From: Acidobacteriota bacterium
GTDB lineage: Bacteria; Acidobacteriota; Terriglobia; Terriglobales; Acidobacteriaceae
Direction: 5' to 3'
Assembly: GCA_021793405.1 (NCBI GenBank)
Contig: JAJYSV010000010.1
Location: 1 to 64,000 of the forward strand
Length of the DNA stretch: 64,000 nucleotides
Shown here piece by piece: positions 8,607 through 16,420 of the stretch. Under the pieces are notes generated by a model. The model worked only from the letters and a program-made list of their open reading frames with translations, searched no databases and was not told where the DNA came from. The number at the start of each line of letters is the position of its first letter. Position 1 is the stretch's first letter. The translations under genes were made by a program, and so were the position numbers.

Positions 8607-9593
8607 CTACTCCGGGTGCGCCGCGAGCCACTTCTGCGCGCGTCCCTGCACTTGCGATATTTCCGCTGCTGTCAAATACGAGGCGGCCACCTCGCGGGCT
8701 TTGTCAATCGCAACCTGCTCGGTCCCTTCCAACTTGCCCTGGGAGGCAAGGTAAATCCAGTAATACGCCTGCGTGTCATCCTGCGGTACGCCCGCGCCCC
8801 TGGAGTATGCGACGCCAAGGTTGTATTGCGCATCCGGATTTCCCTGCACCGCCGCCTTTCGATACCATGCAGCCGCCTGCGCGCTATCCTGGGGCACCCC
8901 GTTGCCGTGGATGTACAACAAGCCCAGGTTGTACTGGGCCGATGGCAATCCCTGGGCCGCAGCCTTGCGATACCATGCAGCCGCCTGTGCGCTATCCTGC
9001 GGCACGCCTCGCCCTACGTCGTAAAACAACCCAAGGTTGTATTGGGCATAGGCCAATCCCTGCTCTGCGGCTTTGCGGTACCATGCGGCCGCCTGCGTGT
9101 CGTCCTGCGGTACGTCCCGCCCTTGGGCGTACATGGAGCCTAATGTGTATTGTGCTTGGGCTTGGCCCTGCACCGCCGCCTTGCGATACCATGCCGCCCC
9201 CTGCGCGTTGTCCCGCGGTACGCCCTGGCCATTCACGTACATGATGCCAAGGTCAAATTGCGCCTCGGCATCCCCCTGGTCCGCGGCCTTGCGGAAAAAT
9301 GCTGCCGCCTGCGTGTCGTCCTGCGGCAATCCGTTCGCACCAACGTAGTAGCTTTCTCCCAGAATCAGCTCAGCCTTGGCATCGCCTTTCTCGGCCCGCT
9401 TCTTGAGTGCGGAAATGTCCAGGGGCATAGCCTGTATGTCAGGACTCTGCGGCGTGAAAGTTTGTGTGTTCGTGCTGGCCCCTTGCGGCCGCGAGTAGCC
9501 CAGAGACGGCATTTGCGCCGTCGCCACTCCAGCGAACCCCAGGATCAGCACCGCAATGATCGATGTGTTCGCAAAGCAACGGGACGAAGGCAT
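8607..9593 (-). CDS. Secreted Sel1-repeat (TPR-like) protein
   Basis: A 328-residue protein with a signal peptide (residues 1-27, ending VATAQ). AGGAGG lies ahead of the ATG at 9593; the frame to 9629 is longer but unsupported. After a linker it holds about six Sel1 repeats of 36 residues from about residue 80 to 290, each carrying AQAAAWYRKAA..G.a.AQYNLG. Sel1 solenoids mediate protein-protein contacts, usually in the periplasm. At the DNA level the repeats are near-identical 108-bp units (about 8850-9330), so repeat number may vary between strains. It has no functional partner in the adjacent genes that I can recognise. Confidence 0.9.
   Translation of the reverse strand: MPSSRCFANTSIIAVLILGFAGVATAQMPSLGYSRPQGASTNTQTFTPQSPDIQAMPLDISALKKRAEKGDAKAELILGESYYVGANGLPQDDTQAAAFFRKAADQGDAEAQFDLGIMYVNGQGVPRDNAQGAAWYRKAAVQGQAQAQYTLGSMYAQGRDVPQDDTQAAAWYRKAAEQGLAYAQYNLGLFYDVGRGVPQDSAQAAAWYRKAAAQGLPSAQYNLGLLYIHGNGVPQDSAQAAAWYRKAAVQGNPDAQYNLGVAYSRGAGVPQDDTQAYYWIYLASQGKLEGTEQVAIDKAREVAASYLTAAEISQVQGRAQKWLAAHPE
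8850..9330 (-). repeat. 108-bp tandem coding repeats (Sel1 units)
   Basis: The segment ttgcgataccatgc and the following gccgcctgcgcg recur at about 108-base steps (near 8858, 8966, 9074, 9182 and 9290). They encode the 36-residue Sel1 units and are similar enough at the DNA level for slippage or recombination. Confidence 0.75.
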
Positions 9594-9667
9594 CGAAATA
9601 CCTCCTGGGGCTCGGCCGGGATCACGCACGGATCACGACACATCGCTTGCGCCATCCAGTCTAGATC

Positions 9668-9738
9668 ATCGCGGATTTTCTTTCGCACGATGCGCCGCCA
9701 GCCACTCCCGCGTCGTCCCTTGCTAGAGATTTGAACCT
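9668..9738 (-). pseudogene. Remnant of a second Sel1-protein C-terminus
   Basis: On the minus strand CAGGTTCAA is followed, after an 11-base disturbance, by codons for GTTREWLAAHRA and a stop. The intact gene at 8607-9593 ends QVQGRAQKWLAAHPE, so this looks like the decayed tail of a paralogue placed just upstream of it. The matching DNA is short, so the call is tentative. No other gene is visible in 9594-9850. Confidence 0.4.
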
Positions 9739-9775
9739 GAGTGCCCCACTGTCTCGCCTCTGAGAGATGGGATCG
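9739..9775. repeat. Dispersed palindromic element (CCCATCTCTC...GGGGCAC type)
   Basis: The minus strand reads CCCATCTCTC, AGAG, then GCGAGACAGTGGG and GCAC; the arms pair with one mismatch and a small bulge. CCCA...TGGGGCAC palindromes are common intergenic elements in this phylum. It lies between the Sel1 remnant and the metal ATPase gene. Confidence 0.4.
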
Positions 9776-9850
9776 TAGAATGTTCCCGTGCTGAACGGCT
9801 TAATTCGTCAACGCAACATTCGGCCCCGTCGCGAAATACTCACACATCAA

Positions 9851-11746
9851 CTAAGAAGACTTCCCCCCGCTCACCGGCAGATGAAAATCACTCATCTGCC
9901 CCACCGGCAGAATCATGCGCAGCGAATTCAGGATCGACAACAAGTCGATCACCTCCTGCGAAATCGCGCCTTGTATCGGCGTCAAGTATCCAAGGGACGC
10001 GGCGCACATCCCCGCAAGGCTCAGCAGCATTCCTCCCAGCGCGCTGGTGATGGCAATCCTGCGCATGCGGCTCCCAATGTGGATCAGCTCATCTACACTG
10101 GCCAGCGAGGATTGCAAAATCACGGCTCCCGCCGCTTCCGTCGTAATGTCGCTGTTCACCCCCAACGCAATCCCGGCCGTCGCCGCCATCATGGCCGGCG
10201 CGTCATTGATGCCATCCCCCAGGTACAAAGTCGGCGCCTTCGCCGTCAATTGTCGCACCACGTCCAGCTTTTGCTCCGGACTCATGCCTCCATACACATG
10301 TGTGAGCCCCATGCTGCTGGCGAACTGCGCCACCTCCGCCGGACGATCTCCGGAAAGTAGAACAATTTCCGTGATGGCGTGCTTCGGACCAAGGTGGGTG
10401 AGAAAAGGTTTGCTCTCGCCGCGCGGTTCGTCCCGGAAACGCAGAACGCCTGCCAGTTCCCCATCGCGCAGCAGGATGCACTCCAGCCCTGGCGCAGCGG
10501 CCGGCAAATATTCCGCTAATTTTTTCGGAACTTTTCCACGCCCGGTCAGTGTCCATACATGTCCGTCGATTTGTCCCGTCAATCCCGTCCCGGGAGCTTC
10601 CGATACCGCTCCAACCTCGACCAGGGGAATCTGTTCCCCGCTGGCTGCGTCCAACACTGCTTTCGCCAGTGGATGTTTCGAGTAGCGTTCCAGGCTCGCG
10701 GCAGATTGCAACAGGGACGTCCGCGACCATGGCTCAATTGCGATGACCTCCGTCAGGCTCGGCGCTCCGTACGTCAAGGTGCCAGTCTTGTCCACGATCA
10801 AAGTTTTGCAGGAATTCAGCTTCTCCAGAATGGCCGGATCTTTAATCACGATTCCATAGCGCGCGCCCATGGAAATCGCTCCAATAATCGCCACCGGAAT
10901 CGCAATCAGCAGCGGGCATGGCGTCGCAATCACTAAAACTGCGAGGAAGCGTTCCGGATGGCCGCTGAATAGCCAGCTCGCAAGCGCAATCGCGACCGCA
11001 AGCGGCGTGTACCAGCCGCCGATCCGGTCGCCGAGTCGGCGAATCGCGGGGCGATCTTCCTCGGAAGCATGCAGCACCTCGACGATCTTCGCGTAGCGCG
11101 AGTCGCTCGCGATTTTCGTGGCTCGAATCGTCAACGCGGTATTCCCATTGATCGCTCCCGACAGGACCGTCGTACCGGGAGCTTTTTCCATCAAAAACGG
11201 TTCGCCCGTCAAATAGGATTCGTCCATGCTGCCCAAACCGCCCAGAACCACTCCATCCACCGGACACAGTTCATGCGGATACAGCATCAATTGGTCGCCC
11301 ACCGCAATCCGTTCGCTGGGAACATCGACGACCGCATTGTCGGCTCCTATCCGGTGCGCGGTTTCCGGCATCCTCTTGGCCAGCGCCCCCAGCACAGAAG
11401 AGGCACGTCGGGTCGCGTAGGTCTCCAGAGTTTGCCCGCCGGAAAGCATCAGGATCACAATCGCCGCAACCCAATACTCATGCAGTATCAGAGAGGTAAC
11501 AATGGAAAGCGCGGCAAGAAGATCGACGCTGAAGTTGCCCCGGAGGACTTCGCGTATCAGTCCGACAAGGATCGGAATGCTCGAACCGAGAATGCCCGCC
11601 AGCAGCAGGTGATCCGTGGCCGTAGAGTTGTGCAGCGCAAACTTGGCGATCAGCGCCGCCGCCATCGCAACGGCGGTGAAGATCAGAATCGCGGTATGGC
11701 TGCCGATTCTTTCCCACCATTGAGTTGGCGTGACGGTCGGGCGCAT
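9851..11746 (-). CDS. P1B-type metal-transporting ATPase with TPC motif
   Basis: A 631-residue P-type ATPase. The phosphorylation motif DKTGTLT (about residue 318), the TGEP actuator loop (about 195), the HP motif SKHPLAKA and the hinge GDGINDAP are all present. The ion-path motif is ATPCPLLIA, i.e. TPC(P) rather than the CPC of copper, zinc and cadmium pumps. TPCP is the mark of the P1B-5 subgroup, whose studied members respond to nickel and iron. There is no N-terminal metal-binding domain and no C-terminal hemerythrin domain. GAGG precedes the ATG at 11746. The gene is divergent from ccmE with a CRP-type palindrome between, suggesting a link to iron or heme handling. Confidence 0.88.
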   Translation of the reverse strand: MRPTVTPTQWWERIGSHTAILIFTAVAMAAALIAKFALHNSTATDHLLLAGILGSSIPILVGLIREVLRGNFSVDLLAALSIVTSLILHEYWVAAIVILMLSGGQTLETYATRRASSVLGALAKRMPETAHRIGADNAVVDVPSERIAVGDQLMLYPHELCPVDGVVLGGLGSMDESYLTGEPFLMEKAPGTTVLSGAINGNTALTIRATKIASDSRYAKIVEVLHASEEDRPAIRRLGDRIGGWYTPLAVAIALASWLFSGHPERFLAVLVIATPCPLLIAIPVAIIGAISMGARYGIVIKDPAILEKLNSCKTLIVDKTGTLTYGAPSLTEVIAIEPWSRTSLLQSAASLERYSKHPLAKAVLDAASGEQIPLVEVGAVSEAPGTGLTGQIDGHVWTLTGRGKVPKKLAEYLPAAAPGLECILLRDGELAGVLRFRDEPRGESKPFLTHLGPKHAITEIVLLSGDRPAEVAQFASSMGLTHVYGGMSPEQKLDVVRQLTAKAPTLYLGDGINDAPAMMAATAGIALGVNSDITTEAAGAVILQSSLASVDELIHIGSRMRRIAITSALGGMLLSLAGMCAASLGYLTPIQGAISQEVIDLLSILNSLRMILPVGQMSDFHLPVSGGKSS

Positions 11747-11842
11747 GGGGTGACCTCGGCGGCTCGTTCCCTCGCCGCAACTCTACGGTTTGGGGTTTTC
11801 TGGCGTAGCCTCAACTTATATCGTTCCGCGATTGCGTTATCT

Positions 11843-11856
11843 GTGACGCCGGTCAC
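11843..11856. promoter_or_regulatory. CRP-type palindrome between the metal ATPase and ccmE
   Basis: GTGA-CGCCGG-TCAC preceded by T and followed by C; the match to TGTGA-N6-TCACA is nine of ten. It lies 66 bases upstream of the ccmE start and 96 bases upstream of the divergent ATPase start, so it could serve either gene. Confidence 0.6.
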
Positions 11857-11922
11857 CCAATTTCTCTCACTTTTGGCGCATACTAAAAGGTAGCCTTAAA
11901 GCAGATATGCAGGAGAAGGTTT

Positions 11923-12363
11923 GTGCAGAAAAATAATGTTGCTCTCCGCGTCACCATTGCGACGGTCGTCATCGTCGGGACCATCCTGTACCTGGCCGTG
12001 ACCGGCGTCAACGCCAACAAAAGCTACTACGTCACCATCCACGAGTTGCAAAGCATGGGCAATCACGCCTATACGCGACACCTGCGGGTCGCGGGCAATG
12101 TGGAACCGGGTTCCATCGAGCGCGAAGGCGCGCATGCGCAATTTACCCTGATGGAGCAAGGCAACAAGTTGCGCGTCGATTATACCGGCGGCGATCCTCC
12201 CCCAGACACATTCAAGGACAATGCTCAGGCGCTGGCTGTGGGCATGTATGGGCGCGATGGCGTCTTCCACGCCACCCAGATCCAGGCCAAATGCGCTTCC
12301 AAGTACGCCCCCGCGCCGGGAGCGAAACCGAGCGAAACAGCCTCGATGGCGCAGCCGCGCTAA
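11923..12363 (+). CDS. ccmE: Cytochrome c maturation heme chaperone CcmE, cysteine (CXXXY) variant
   Basis: Periplasmic heme chaperone of cytochrome c maturation System I: it receives heme from CcmC and delivers it to the ligation complex. The 146-residue protein starts at a GTG behind AGGAGAAGG, has one membrane anchor (about residues 8-25) and then the OB-fold core. In place of the usual heme-binding HxxxY, the C-terminal loop reads CASKY, i.e. CXXXY. That variant is known from some sulfate reducers and archaea with a reduced Ccm set (established knowledge). ccmC follows after 34 bases. Expression is probably controlled from the CRP-type site at 11843. Confidence 0.92.
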   Translation: MQKNNVALRVTIATVVIVGTILYLAVTGVNANKSYYVTIHELQSMGNHAYTRHLRVAGNVEPGSIEREGAHAQFTLMEQGNKLRVDYTGGDPPPDTFKDNAQALAVGMYGRDGVFHATQIQAKCASKYAPAPGAKPSETASMAQPR

Positions 12364-12397
12364 AATAAATTTTTATAACGAAAGTTCTTTTTTTATC

Positions 12398-13099
12398 ATG
12401 AAAAAAATCCTCTGGATAGGATTGCCGCTGGCCTTGGTCCTGCTGGCCGAGGGCTTCTATCAGGCCATCTATGTTGCCCCAACGGAAGCCACCATGGGCA
12501 ACATCCAACGCATCTTTTACTATCATTTTCCTTCCGCCATTATGGCACTCCTGTTCCCCTACGTGAACTTCATTGCGTCGATTGTCTATCTATCGACTCG
12601 GAACTCCAATCCTCTGCGCGCCCAGGCTGCCGACGCTCTGGCGCTCGCTTCCGCGGAGATGACGCTAATCTTTTGCACCATCGGCCTCGCCACCGGCATG
12701 TTGTGGGCGCGACCCGTCTGGGGTATCTGGTGGACATGGGACGAACGTCTCACCAGCTTTCTGATGTTGTGGCTAATCTACGTCAGTTATCTGCTGCTCC
12801 GCCGCTTCACCGCGGGTGGCCAGACGCAAACCTTGGCCGCCGTACTCTCGGTCTTCGCCGCAATTGACGTTCCCATCGTCTATATGTCGATTCGTTGGTG
12901 GCGTACCCAGCATCCATCCCCGGTCATTGGCGGCGGCCCAAACTCCGGCCTCGATCCCAGCATGTGGCCCGCGGTTTGGTGGAACCTGGCAGGCTGGTTT
13001 GTCTGGGGGGTGATGCTCGTCACCCTGCGTTATCAGGTCGAACGAAAACGCCAACACGCCCATCAGCAATCCGTACAACAAGCCCTCGAAACGGCGTAA
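12398..13099 (+). CDS. ccmC: Heme exporter protein CcmC
   Basis: Integral membrane protein that presents heme to CcmE. The 233-residue protein has six hydrophobic segments and the tryptophan-rich heme-handling loop WGIWWTWDERLT around residues 106-117, flanked by the conserved histidines in YYHFPSA (about residue 45) and RTQHPSP (about residue 169). The long open frame starts at 12221 inside ccmE, but MKKILWIGLP at 12398 is the natural start and gives the family length. The upstream stretch is A/T-rich with no strong ribosome site, so translation may depend on ccmE. No other ccm genes are adjacent, so the ligase part must be encoded elsewhere. Confidence 0.93.
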   Translation: MKKILWIGLPLALVLLAEGFYQAIYVAPTEATMGNIQRIFYYHFPSAIMALLFPYVNFIASIVYLSTRNSNPLRAQAADALALASAEMTLIFCTIGLATGMLWARPVWGIWWTWDERLTSFLMLWLIYVSYLLLRRFTAGGQTQTLAAVLSVFAAIDVPIVYMSIRWWRTQHPSPVIGGGPNSGLDPSMWPAVWWNLAGWFVWGVMLVTLRYQVERKRQHAHQQSVQQALETA

Positions 13100-13151
13100 A
13101 GAACCGTTCGGTCGGAGAATGTACAGTTACGGTTATTTAAGATAAAGATGA

Positions 13152-13178
13152 GTCATTCTGAGCGCAGCAAAGAATCCT
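13152..13178. repeat. Dispersed palindromic repeat (GTCATTCTGAGCG...AAGAATCCTG)
   Basis: gtcattctgagcgcagcaaa followed by gaatcctg is a classic form of the short palindromic intergenic repeat of this phylum and matches the copy at 8461-8488. It follows ccmC and may work as a transcription stop. Confidence 0.55.
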
Positions 13179-13238
13179 GAGAGTGATGGCTGCGCTGGGT
13201 CGTCGGCTGTCCAGTTGTCTGTTGTCTGTAGTTGTTTC

Positions 13239-13500
13239 TTAACTCGCAGTCATGCAGGTGCGTGCACTCCCCTCAAACTCTTCCCTACTGCAGCTAAGTT
13301 GAACCCGTAATACCTCGACCGCTGCGCCGCGAATCTGCGACACGCGCGCCTCGCCACGCCCAGCACGACGCCAATCTCCTTCAGCGTCATTTCCTGCACA
13401 TAATACATTTCGAGCACGCGCTGTTCTCTCTGCGGCAGCTCCGCTACCGCCGCCGACAAACGGCGGAAGGGTGGGATGTCCGCGCAGCAATTCATTTCGG
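13239..13500 (-). pseudogene. Frameshifted sigma-28/FliA-type sigma factor, region 4 remnant
   Basis: One minus-strand frame encodes AELPQREQRVLEMYYVQEM and TLKEIGVVLGVA, a clear sigma-70 family region 4 of the FliA type. The neighbouring frame continues EARVSQIRGAAVEVLR, the matching helix-turn-helix end (the family reads ESRVSQIHSQA). A single missing base near 13353 would restore GVAEARVSQIRG in one frame. No regions 2 or 3 are recognisable upstream, so only a broken 3' part survives. It would have directed RNA polymerase to flagellar or other alternative promoters; nothing nearby hints at motility. Confidence 0.7.
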
Positions 13501-13839
13501 CACACAGCCGTCCCGCCCTCCCATTCCGGGAAGCATGTGCGAAATGGATCGAGATCGAAGAGAGTTGACCAGCAGTCCATCCAATGCCACTGCTTGTGCG
13601 GAATCTATCACTCTCGTTCCGATGAAGTCTGTTGTGCGGACGCAAAACAACTGATCTTTTTTATTGTTTCCACAATCAATGTTGGATTCTCACGCCTTTC
13701 GAGCCGGCACACGCAGAACGGACGATAACGTCCCATGGAGACACTTGCAAAGGCTTTTTGTGCGGGCTCTAAAAACTTTAGACAGCTACCAGTCAGATCT
13801 CTGCATCCTACCTCGCAGGCAGAACCAGGAGAGTGCATC

Positions 13840-14043
13840 ATGGCCGCAACCCCGGAAAAAGCAACCAGGAACATCGGCAACGACGCACCGAACACCGAAT
13901 CTGCTCCCCACCACAAAATTGATCGCACCGCTCCCGCGGGAAGCGAGAATTCCCTCGGTGCGGAGAGCGTTCGCGACGGTCGCCCCTCCACCGGCGACGA
14001 AGTGGTCGAGGCGAAGGACGAAGCGAGTCCCGGCGCCAATTGA
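13840..14043 (+). CDS. Small hydrophilic hypothetical protein (67 residues)
   Basis: ATG at 13840 is preceded by AGGAGAG at a good distance. The product (MAATPEKATRNIGNDAPNTE at its start) is rich in Ala, Glu, Asp, Ser and Pro, has no hydrophobic segment and looks intrinsically disordered. No family is recognised. The frame runs upstream to 13735, but that start has no ribosome site. The regular codon use and clean ribosome site support a real gene, while the lack of known relatives keeps the call modest. The stretch 14044-14292 beyond it is gene-free. Confidence 0.45.
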   Translation: MAATPEKATRNIGNDAPNTESAPHHKIDRTAPAGSENSLGAESVRDGRPSTGDEVVEAKDEASPGAN

Positions 14044-14292
14044 CTTTTGGCCCGGCGGACATTCAACCCCAGGCCGCCGTTGGCTCGCTTAGGGCACTTC
14101 TAGTGCCGGATTACCCACCCGGATGAGTTGTATCATCCCGCTCGCACCGGACACCGCTGTTCCGACCGCAACTTTTTCCATCGCCAGCCGGCAACCCCTC
14201 GTACGAGCGTTGCGGTTCGCCGCGGGGGTGTGCGGCTCGCCGCGGCATACTCCCGGTTCCACTCCGCCGATCACGGTACCAGGAATTCCGCC

Positions 14293-14859
14293 CTACGCCT
14301 GCAATCTTTCTTCCACCATTTCGCAGATGGTATGGAACAAGAACTGATGGCCTTCCTGAATCCGCGCCGTGACCGTGCCGGTCACCAGGAATTCAATATC
14401 CGCTAATCCCGCGCAGGTTCCTCCATCTTTGCCGAGAAACGCAATGCTCTTGACCTGCAACTCTTTCGCTGCGACCAGCGCCCGGCGCACATTCTCGCTT
14501 CGGCCGCTGCTGGTGAAGGCGATCAGCACATCGCCCGGCTTGCCGAAGGCCTGAACCTGGCGCGCAAAAATATCGTTGAATTCGTAATCGTTGCCGATGG
14601 CCGTCAGATCGCCGCCGTGCGCAGCTAGCGAGATGGCCGGATAGGGACGGCGATCCTGATTGAAGCGGCACACAAATTCCGTGGTCAAATGCGAGGCATC
14701 CGCCGCGCTGCCGCCGTTACCGCAGGCCAGCAGTTTCCCTCCCGCGAGCAACGCGCCAGCAATCGCATCGGACGCAGCGATCATTTCCGATTCCAGACCC
14801 GCCAGCTGATCCAGCGTTGCCCTCGCCTCGCGCAGGTTTTCGCTCACTACCCGATTCAT
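14293..14859 (-). CDS. gmhA: Sedoheptulose-7-phosphate isomerase (phosphoheptose isomerase)
   Basis: First step of ADP-heptose synthesis: sedoheptulose-7-phosphate to D-glycero-D-manno-heptose-7-phosphate. The 188-residue SIS-domain protein has the sugar-phosphate loop GNGGSAADASHL (about residues 47-58), the FTSSGRSENV segment (about 115-124), and the C-terminal EGHQFLFHTICEMVE with family Glu/Gln/His positions. AAGGGAAGG precedes the ATG. Its start overlaps the hldD stop by four bases, so it is the last gene of the minus-strand heptose operon. Confidence 0.93.
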   Translation of the reverse strand: MNRVVSENLREARATLDQLAGLESEMIAASDAIAGALLAGGKLLACGNGGSAADASHLTTEFVCRFNQDRRPYPAISLAAHGGDLTAIGNDYEFNDIFARQVQAFGKPGDVLIAFTSSGRSENVRRALVAAKELQVKSIAFLGKDGGTCAGLADIEFLVTGTVTARIQEGHQFLFHTICEMVEERLQA

Positions 14860-15875
14860 GCGGATGCCTTCCCTTCCCGGCTCTGCCCCTGCTGCAATAC
14901 CCCCGCATCATCCCGTTTAGAAAGATAGGTCGTCACATAGTCGAAGACAGCATCTTCCAGAGAAGTGAACGGCAGGGTATATCCGGCCTTGCGCAGTTTC
15001 TCCATCGACGCCTGGGTAAAGTACTGATACTTGCCCTGCAGCACCTCCGGCATGGGAACGAATTCAATCTGCGGCGGTAGCTTCATCGCGGCAAAAACCG
15101 CCGTCACTAAAGCCTTCCAGGTACGCGCCTGTCCGGTGCCGCAGTTGAACAGCCCACCATTCTGTCGATGTTCCAGAAAGTGCAGCGTGACGGCAACGGC
15201 ATCTTTCACGTAGATGAAGTCACGCATCTGCTCGCCGTCGGCATAGTCGGGCCGGTGGGATTTGAATAACTGCACCTTGCCCGTCTTCTTGATCTGGTCA
15301 TAGGATTTCGACACCATCGAACGCATGTCGCCCTTATAGTCTTCATGCGGACCGAACACATTGAAGTATTTCAAGCCCACAATTCGGTCGAACAGCTTGT
15401 GCTTTCGTGCCCATAGATCCACCATGTGCTTGGAATATCCATACATATTCAGCGGTCGGAGAATGGGCAGCTCGGCAACGTTGTCGTTGTAGCCCTGGCT
15501 GCCATCGCCATAGGTAGCAGCGCTCGATGCATAGATGAATCGCGTGTTGTGCTCGAGGCTCCACTGGCACAATGTCCGGGTATAACGGTAATTATTCCGC
15601 AGCAAATAATCCGCATCCCGCTCCGTGGTCGCGCTGCAGGCTCCCAGATGAATGATCGCGTCTACATCGTCCAGTTTTCCGTTCTCCACGCTCGCTAGAA
15701 ATTCCTCCGGACCCAGGATGTCCTCATAGGTCAGGCCCAACAGGTTGCGCCACTTGTCGTCGCGGCCCAGGCTGTCGACCAGAAGAAGATCATCATATCC
15801 CCGCGCATTCAATTCCGCCACAACATTGCGTCCGATAAATCCGTCGGCGCCGGTGACTACCATCCGTTTACTCAC
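14856..15875 (-). CDS. hldD: ADP-L-glycero-D-manno-heptose 6-epimerase
   Basis: Final step of ADP-heptose synthesis, supplying L,D-heptose to the lipopolysaccharide inner core. The 339-residue short-chain epimerase has the NADP-binding GADGFIG loop (residues 8-14), the YASSAATYG strand and the catalytic YxxxK as YGYSK. The GTG start at 15875 overlaps the end of the adenylyltransferase gene by eight bases; the frame is open further upstream to 16004 but that would lie inside the neighbour. Both neighbours overlap it, so translation is coupled. Confidence 0.92.
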   Translation of the reverse strand: MSKRMVVTGADGFIGRNVVAELNARGYDDLLLVDSLGRDDKWRNLLGLTYEDILGPEEFLASVENGKLDDVDAIIHLGACSATTERDADYLLRNNYRYTRTLCQWSLEHNTRFIYASSAATYGDGSQGYNDNVAELPILRPLNMYGYSKHMVDLWARKHKLFDRIVGLKYFNVFGPHEDYKGDMRSMVSKSYDQIKKTGKVQLFKSHRPDYADGEQMRDFIYVKDAVAVTLHFLEHRQNGGLFNCGTGQARTWKALVTAVFAAMKLPPQIEFVPMPEVLQGKYQYFTQASMEKLRKAGYTLPFTSLEDAVFDYVTTYLSKRDDAGVLQQGQSREGKASA

Positions 15876-16374
15876 GAGCAGCCCCTTCCTTGCCGTACAC
15901 TTCAAGAATTCGCTGAATGGTGCTAGTCGTCGATCGGCCTTCCACCATGTCCGCCAAAACCACCGTGCCGCCATTGGCTTCGACCACTTCGCGACCGCTG
16001 ACATAGTGGGCCCAATCGCGGCCCTTCACCAGCACCTGCGGCAGAATCTTCGCAATGATGTCTTTAGGCTCGTCATCGCCAAACAGCACCACAAAATCCA
16101 CCGCCCGCAACGATCCCAGGACAAAGGCGCGATCCTGCTCCGAGTTGATGGGCCGGTCCGGGCCTTTATTCGCGCGCACCGACGCATCCGTATTCACGCC
16201 TACGACCAGCGCGTCTCCCTGGTTGCGCGCAAATGTGAGATACGTGACATGGCCGCGGTGCAGGATGTCGAAACATCCATTCGTGAAAACCAGTTTCTTG
16301 CCTTGCGCCACCAGCTTGTCGCGCTCCACGCGCGCTTCTTCCACCGTCACAATCTTCGGGTTATCAATTTGCAT
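15868..16374 (-). CDS. D-glycero-beta-D-manno-heptose 1-phosphate adenylyltransferase
   Basis: Transfers AMP from ATP to heptose-1-phosphate, the function of the C-terminal half of E. coli HldE (also called RfaE2). The 168-residue nucleotidyltransferase contains TNGCFDILHRGHVTYL with the HxGH signature (about residues 29-44) and the EGRSTTSTI segment near the C-terminus. AGGAGG lies just ahead of the ATG at 16374. Here it is separate from the kinase, which instead is fused to a HAD phosphatase in the gene 46 bases upstream. Confidence 0.92.
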   Translation of the reverse strand: MQIDNPKIVTVEEARVERDKLVAQGKKLVFTNGCFDILHRGHVTYLTFARNQGDALVVGVNTDASVRANKGPDRPINSEQDRAFVLGSLRAVDFVVLFGDDEPKDIIAKILPQVLVKGRDWAHYVSGREVVEANGGTVVLADMVEGRSTTSTIQRILEVYGKEGAARE

Positions 16375-16420
16375 CCATCCTCCTTTTTTTGGAAAGCGTT
16401 CCTGAGTTAGAAAATCCAAG

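Noticed and set aside
8850-9330. Regular 108-bp repeats as a possible CRISPR array
   Set aside because: The repeats are contiguous coding units without unique spacers and translate into Sel1 repeats.
9722-9745. tRNA-like GGTTCAAATC segment on the minus strand
   Set aside because: It resembles a T-loop, but the flanking bases do not form the T stem and no acceptor, D or anticodon arm follows. The region is better explained as a Sel1 gene remnant plus a palindromic element.
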